This document shows, piece by piece, positions 21,574 through 26,023 of a stretch of DNA of 26,023 bases (positions are counted from its first letter, which is position 1; each line of letters starts with the position of its first letter). The position numbers and the translations under genes are program-made. This DNA comes from a virus, in IMG/VR virus record IMGVR_UViG_3300004770_000098, positions 1-26,023 of that record, one strand, 5' to 3'. The notes below the pieces were generated by a model, which saw only the letters and a list, made by a program, of their open reading frames with translations, was not told the origin of the DNA and did no database searches.

Positions 21574-23559
21574 ATGCCAGGAATATCAAGCGCACAAATA
21601 GCGGCACAAAAAGCAGCCGCAGCCGAAGGGGCAGTGCCTGCGGGTAGGGGTGGTGGATTGCCTAATCCCGACTATAATTTAGCGTCGACTAATCGTACGG
21701 CTGCTATTGTAGGAAATCGTGGACGCGGGGCACAAGGCTCAGCGGTAATTACTAATTTTGAACAAGGAAGTCGTAGCGAGGCAGCGAGACTAGAAGCTAG
21801 ATATCCAATCAACACTACGTTGCAGTATTCAAGTCCAGAAAAAGCCAGTGCAGCCCCACAAGGTAGCACTATGTATTCTTATGTTGGGCTCGCTGATGCA
21901 ATGAATTCATATGAGGAAAGTTTAGTCACTGCTGGAGTAATCGATTACCCTAACAAATATGCCATAGAATTTGTTTCATCAAAAATAGCATCATCGAGTA
22001 TAGATTTGAAAGGACCAACTGCCTATGCACAAACATCGTCAGCTCAAACATTGACTGCCAAATTAAAACTTTTATCTGAATCTAATACTGTAGATATGAA
22101 AGGTAAAAATATTTCAATAGTGCAAGGTACACAAATTATACAATGTATAGAAATGATTGTGAGAAACAGTACATTCATAACTGATCAGTTGATTGCCACT
22201 CAAAATCAGCTGGATCCATCTGCTAAGGCCATGCCTAACACGTCTGTTAGCGATGCAAATACCACTAAATGGTTCAATATTGTAGTTAACGCGGTTCCAT
22301 ATGGAGATAAAATAGACACTAAACGTCACGATTACCCTTATCAAATAACTTATATTGTAACAGAATATGCTATTAATGAAATGGAAAGTCAATTTTTCCC
22401 TAACGCACAATTTCGTGGCGTGCATAAATTATATGATTATTGGTTTACTGGGCAAAATACACAGGTTTTAAGCTACGAGCAATCATATAACAATCAATAT
22501 ATAAATGTATTGAGTCAACGTGAACAATATCAAGGTAAACAGGGAGTAAATGATGAATTAGCCGCAAAAGTATCCGGATGGTACTTTGGTCCTAATAAAA
22601 ATGTCCCAGGTCAAACAGCAAGAAGTACACAAGGTTCGCCTAATGATGCTAACTTTCCTACTGCTACTGGTGCCGATTATTTGTATAGTTTTGCAGATCA
22701 AAGAGAAGTTACATTAAAAATTCTAGGAGATCCGGCTTGGTTAGTTCAAGGAGAAACTAAAGGAATAACTTCAGCTGATATCGGATTCAATGGATTTTAT
22801 CAAGATGGATCAGTTTGTATAGAAACACAGCAGGTAGTATTTGCTGTAAATTTTAATGCTCCTGCAGATTATGACAATGGAGATAGCGGACCTTATAGCG
22901 GCACTGGCTTGATAAATGTCAATGGGTCATCGGCGGTAAAAAATAATAATTTATCATCTACTCCTACTCAAGCCAGTGCCGCATACACTGCTATTTCTGT
23001 AAAAAGTACATTTAATAAAGGAAGATTTGAACAAGAATTAAAAGGTAATGCTCTTAAAAATTTAAATATAAATCAATTGAGCGCAGTAGTAGGAAGAGAA
23101 GCTAACAATAATACAATTTTAGGTAATAGGGGTGATGGTATATTAAATCCCAATGGCACTAATGCAGATACTGCTGTACCAAGTGGAGTTAGAACTGGAA
23201 TTGGAAATATGAATAGTTTAGCATTGGCAACCGGTGATCCAGCTCATGGCATAGCTACACAGGCACAGATGGACGTAATGGCACAGGTTAAGTCATTTGA
23301 ATCTGCATTACCTACAATACCAACACAAACTACTGCTGCGGTGGGCGCTCTATTACGCCCAATAGCTCCAGCGTCTCCTCCATCCTCTAATGGTAGTGAT
23401 GTTGGGTCAGCAGCTCCGGCTGAAAGCGCACCTTTATATTCAAGACCAGTAACCCCAGGATCATTAAGAGCGAACCGTACTCTTTTACCTAGCGTAAATA
23501 ACACAACAAGTAATAGCGCACAAATAATAGCAGCAGGAGATGATGCCAATGGCAACTAA
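21574..23559 (+). CDS. Baseplate hub protein, C-terminal half (candidate), 661 aa
   Basis: Starts three bases after the previous gene, with GGGGG as ribosome site. An Ala/Gly-rich leader includes EAARLEARYPINT, related to the repeats in the 18485 gene. Then come MNSYEESLVTAGVIDYPNKYAIEF (split: NSYEESLVTAG, DYPNKYAIEF), ISIVQGTQIIQCIEMIVRNSTFI, DYPYQITYIVTEYAINEME and KLYDYWFTGQNTQVLSYEQSYN. The last matches the YDY-TG-NT-VL motif of hub proteins. The region ~395-450 repeats an ILGDPAWLVQGE element also seen in such proteins. The C-terminal 200 residues are low complexity. In relatives I recall these blocks following the previous gene's domain in one chain, suggesting a split gene here. Confidence 0.6.
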   Translation: MPGISSAQIAAQKAAAAEGAVPAGRGGGLPNPDYNLASTNRTAAIVGNRGRGAQGSAVITNFEQGSRSEAARLEARYPINTTLQYSSPEKASAAPQGSTMYSYVGLADAMNSYEESLVTAGVIDYPNKYAIEFVSSKIASSSIDLKGPTAYAQTSSAQTLTAKLKLLSESNTVDMKGKNISIVQGTQIIQCIEMIVRNSTFITDQLIATQNQLDPSAKAMPNTSVSDANTTKWFNIVVNAVPYGDKIDTKRHDYPYQITYIVTEYAINEMESQFFPNAQFRGVHKLYDYWFTGQNTQVLSYEQSYNNQYINVLSQREQYQGKQGVNDELAAKVSGWYFGPNKNVPGQTARSTQGSPNDANFPTATGADYLYSFADQREVTLKILGDPAWLVQGETKGITSADIGFNGFYQDGSVCIETQQVVFAVNFNAPADYDNGDSGPYSGTGLINVNGSSAVKNNNLSSTPTQASAAYTAISVKSTFNKGRFEQELKGNALKNLNINQLSAVVGREANNNTILGNRGDGILNPNGTNADTAVPSGVRTGIGNMNSLALATGDPAHGIATQAQMDVMAQVKSFESALPTIPTQTTAAVGALLRPIAPASPPSSNGSDVGSAAPAESAPLYSRPVTPGSLRANRTLLPSVNNTTSNSAQIIAAGDDANGN

Positions 23560-25072
23560 TGTACCAAGAATTACAGGTAGATCTGAAGGTTATAGACCTG
23601 ACCGCGGAAATATGCCGGTCGAATTTGGTCCTTATATCGGCGAAGTAGTTAATAATGTTGATTCTACCCGTGGAGGTAGACTACAAGTTTATATCGAACA
23701 ATTTTCTGGCGGTGATAAAACCAATAAAACATTGTGGAGAACTGTTTCTCCTTTACAACCATCAGGGGGTGCTACTCCAAAAACAAGTACATCAGCTGGG
23801 CCAGGCACATATGGTTCTACAAATAATCAACAAAGTTATGGTGCAGCAATAACATCTCCTGACATAGGTACTAAGGTATTATGTCTATTTGTTGCCGGAG
23901 ATCCTAATGGAGGTTACTGGATAGGTATTGTGCCTACTCAAGGTACAAATCATATGGTACCAGCCCTAGGAGCAGCGACACAATTTGTTGCACAAAATAC
24001 AAATCAGTCTACATATTTTGCCAATAGTCCGCAATTACCAGTAACTGAAATTAATAATGCAGATCAAAATACTGAAATAACTGAAAGTTCTAAGTTTTTC
24101 GATAAATCAAAACCGGTACATAGTTATGCTGCTTCTACATTATTTCAACAGGGTATAGTTAATGATCCTATTCGCGGGCCAATAACATCGTCGAGTCAAC
24201 GCGAAAGTCCAAGCACAACTGTTGGGTTTAGTACTCCTGGTCGCCCTATATATCAAGGTGGATTACAAGATTCAACTATTCAACAACAAGTTTCTTCGGG
24301 TTCTGTTCCCCCAGATGCTGCTAATATTGTTGGACGTAGAGGAGGTCATACTTTTGTTATGGATGACGGCGATGTAAGCGGAAAAAATTCAGTGGTACGT
24401 ATACGTACTGCCAAAGGCCATCAGATTACAATGAGCGATGACGGTAATTGTTTTTATATTGCACATGCCAGTGGGCAAGTATGGTTAGAATTTGGGCAAG
24501 AAGGCACGTTAGATGTTTATTCTACAAATTCTATTAATTTACGTACAGAAGGTACATTAAATTTACATGCTGATAAAGATTTCAATGTATTTGCAGGCGG
24601 AAACATTAATATGAAAAGTAATGTATCAACCACTATGCAGAGTGAAGGATCATTTACTTGTGCAAATAAAGGATTAATGTCTTTGTTCAGTCAAATAGCA
24701 ATCGGCGTTAAAAGTAGTGGAGCGTTGGCATTCGATAGTAAAATAGGTTCCTGGAACGGAGGCGGATCATTAATATTGCAAGCAGGAGGAATAGATTTTA
24801 ATCCTGGGTTTGCGCTGCCTGTTCCTATACCATCGGGATTGGTAGAATACACAATGCCTGATAGCAGTTTTGATTCATCAACTGGATGGACTGTATCATC
24901 TACAGGCATAAAAAGCATTGTTACAAGAGCACCATCGCATGAACCGTGGCCTTATCACAATCAAGGAGTACAAGTTAACGTTAATTTAAGTAATGGATCT
25001 AACTCAAGTCCTCCTGGTGCCCCAACTGTTCCTGATGGCGTTTCCATAACTAAAACAAATGCTGGACCATAA
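23549..25072 (+). CDS. 5: Baseplate central spike protein, gp5-like without lysozyme domain, 507 aa
   Basis: The N-terminal OB-fold domain is clear: FGPYIGEVVNNVDSTRGGRL, LWRTVSPLQPSGG, ITSPDIGTKVLCLFVAGDPN and GGYWIGIVP. After a disordered stretch (~135-265) comes GRRGGHTFVMDDGDVSG, RIRTAKGHQITMSDDGNC and the triple-stranded beta-helix (INLRTEGTLNLHADKDF, NVFAGGNINMKS). T4 gp5 has a lysozyme domain between the OB fold and the helix; none is present here. The C-terminal ~90 residues include IVTRAPSHEPWPYHNQGV. The frame opens at ATG 23540, but AGGAG at 23535-23539 places the likely start at ATG 23549 (MATNVPR), overlapping the hub gene's end. Confidence 0.88.
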   Translation: MATNVPRITGRSEGYRPDRGNMPVEFGPYIGEVVNNVDSTRGGRLQVYIEQFSGGDKTNKTLWRTVSPLQPSGGATPKTSTSAGPGTYGSTNNQQSYGAAITSPDIGTKVLCLFVAGDPNGGYWIGIVPTQGTNHMVPALGAATQFVAQNTNQSTYFANSPQLPVTEINNADQNTEITESSKFFDKSKPVHSYAASTLFQQGIVNDPIRGPITSSSQRESPSTTVGFSTPGRPIYQGGLQDSTIQQQVSSGSVPPDAANIVGRRGGHTFVMDDGDVSGKNSVVRIRTAKGHQITMSDDGNCFYIAHASGQVWLEFGQEGTLDVYSTNSINLRTEGTLNLHADKDFNVFAGGNINMKSNVSTTMQSEGSFTCANKGLMSLFSQIAIGVKSSGALAFDSKIGSWNGGGSLILQAGGIDFNPGFALPVPIPSGLVEYTMPDSSFDSSTGWTVSSTGIKSIVTRAPSHEPWPYHNQGVQVNVNLSNGSNSSPPGAPTVPDGVSITKTNAGP

Positions 25073-25074
25073 AC

Positions 25075-26023
25075 ATGGCAATCTTTAACTATACTTTACC
25101 ATCTGGGGCACAGTTTCAATTAACTGCGCCTACTGGAACAACACAAACGCAAGCAGATAATATTTTTTATTCTCAAGTTGCCGCAGGAACTTTTGTTGGA
25201 TATAATAAAGGTGATACGTTAACACATCCTATGCAGGCATTGACTAATTTTGGAATTACAAGATTACAACGAGGAACCGCTGGAGTCGATGATAAAACAC
25301 TATTGGCAATTATATCAGGATTGCCTATCGTAGCACCGCTCCCAGCATTAGCTGTAGTTCCAGTACAAAATCCAATAGATCAAACTAGTTATATTCAAGT
25401 TACTAATACTCCTACTGGTGCAGTAAATTTATCATTGAAAGCCGGGCAGTTATCGTCTCAACAAACTCAAGCTCTTATGGCTCAAATGACTTCATTAACA
25501 AACAATACGCCTACTACATTTTCTCAAGAAAAAGGCATTGGTATGTATGGATTTAATTGCGCACAACTTGAACAAGCAGGATTAATTAAACCTGGTATGA
25601 GTCAACTATATTGTCCAATTAATGAAAATACCGGGGAAAATCCCACGAATTTTGTTTCGTTCATGAACTCCCCTACTCCTTGGACAGGATTATATGGAGT
25701 TACCAGTGTTAATGACATTTTAAATGATCAAGGATTACAAAATCAAATTCAAGAACAATTGTTACAGCAAAGTTATGATCAATTGGTTTCTACCGGAATA
25801 ATTGTACCACCTACCCCGGCAGTAACCACTCCAAGTGTTAGTACTGGACAAATATATAGTACAAATGGTACGTTAGTATCTACATCAATTTTAGCTTTAC
25901 TTGCAACTGGGCCAAATGATGCAACTGCTCTGCAAACTACTTTTTTAAACACCTTAGGTACTAGCGGAAGTACTACTAATAGTTTGTTTTCGGGGTTAAC
26001 CCCAACTTCGATAGGTGCTATAC
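25075..26023 (+). CDS. Virion structural protein, likely baseplate-associated (5' part only)
   Basis: ATG two bases after the spike gene stop, open to the right edge (316 residues visible). It starts MAIFNYTLPSGAQFQLTAPT with a short domain ending in an ADNIFYSQVAAGTFVGY region that resembles small phage structural repeats. Around residue 155 it has QEKGIGMYGFNCAQLEQAG then LIKPGMSQ, and later FMNSPTPWTGLYGVTSVNDIL. The YGF...LE.AG..KPG / WTG..GV..... pattern recurs in large structural proteins after the spike gene in environmental T4-like phages, some annotated VrlC-like. I recall that only from memory. Cotranscription with the spike and hub points to the baseplate; the function is unknown. 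Confidence 0.7.
   Translation, partial: MAIFNYTLPSGAQFQLTAPTGTTQTQADNIFYSQVAAGTFVGYNKGDTLTHPMQALTNFGITRLQRGTAGVDDKTLLAIISGLPIVAPLPALAVVPVQNPIDQTSYIQVTNTPTGAVNLSLKAGQLSSQQTQALMAQMTSLTNNTPTTFSQEKGIGMYGFNCAQLEQAGLIKPGMSQLYCPINENTGENPTNFVSFMNSPTPWTGLYGVTSVNDILNDQGLQNQIQEQLLQQSYDQLVSTGIIVPPTPAVTTPSVSTGQIYSTNGTLVSTSILALLATGPNDATALQTTFLNTLGTSGSTTNSLFSGLTPTSIGAI

Overview
This window is part of the genome of a T4-superfamily contractile-tailed phage. It has the T4 order of head genes (portal, two small prohead proteins, protease, scaffold, major capsid), the recombination pair gp46/gp47 beside a gp55-like late sigma factor, and a baseplate operon. The DNA is AT-rich. The long, Ser/Asn/Gly-linkered tail proteins look more like environmental T4-like phages of cyanobacteria or proteobacteria than coliphage T4. 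The host cannot be told from the sequence.

Layout. (1) 1-1.7 kb, minus strand: the start of a glycine-rich tail fibre gene, two small unknown genes and an HNH homing endonuclease with NUMOD3-like repeats and a zinc finger, beyond a terminator that closes the head operon. (2) 1.76-7.8 kb, minus: the head cassette gp23, gp22, gp21, an acidic prohead core protein, a small protein at the gp67 position, and gp20. (3) 7.85-12.5 kb, minus: two tandem paralogues that look like tape-measure proteins. They share N- and C-terminal regions but carry different cell-wall hydrolase domains (M15-type peptidase and SLT-type transglycosylase). (4) 12.54-13.6 kb, plus: a gp26-like baseplate/chaperone gene followed by a 58-aa overlapping-frame ORF, joined by a probable -1 ribosomal frameshift at T TTT TTC, then a terminator. 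(5) 13.7-14.15 kb: a hairpin-rich stretch with no recognisable gene. (6) 14.15-18.4 kb, minus: GIY-YIG nuclease, gp46, gp47 and gp55, in reverse order of transcription. (7) 18.48-26.02 kb, plus: the baseplate operon, with a gp48/gp54-like protein, gp53, an apparently split hub (two genes), a gp5-like spike without lysozyme domain, and a partial structural protein.

How it works together. gp55 makes the late sigma factor, and five exact TATAAATA boxes (the T4 late promoter core) were found by eye, all between genes. gp55 itself also has a near-consensus host-type promoter, TTGACA-N16-TACAAT with an extended -10, so early synthesis of gp55 followed by late head and tail expression is the expected programme. 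The most interesting points are the frameshift chaperone divergent from the tape-measure genes, the duplicated tape-measure/hydrolase pair together with a lysozyme-less spike, the split hub, and the unexplained 13.7-14.15 kb region.
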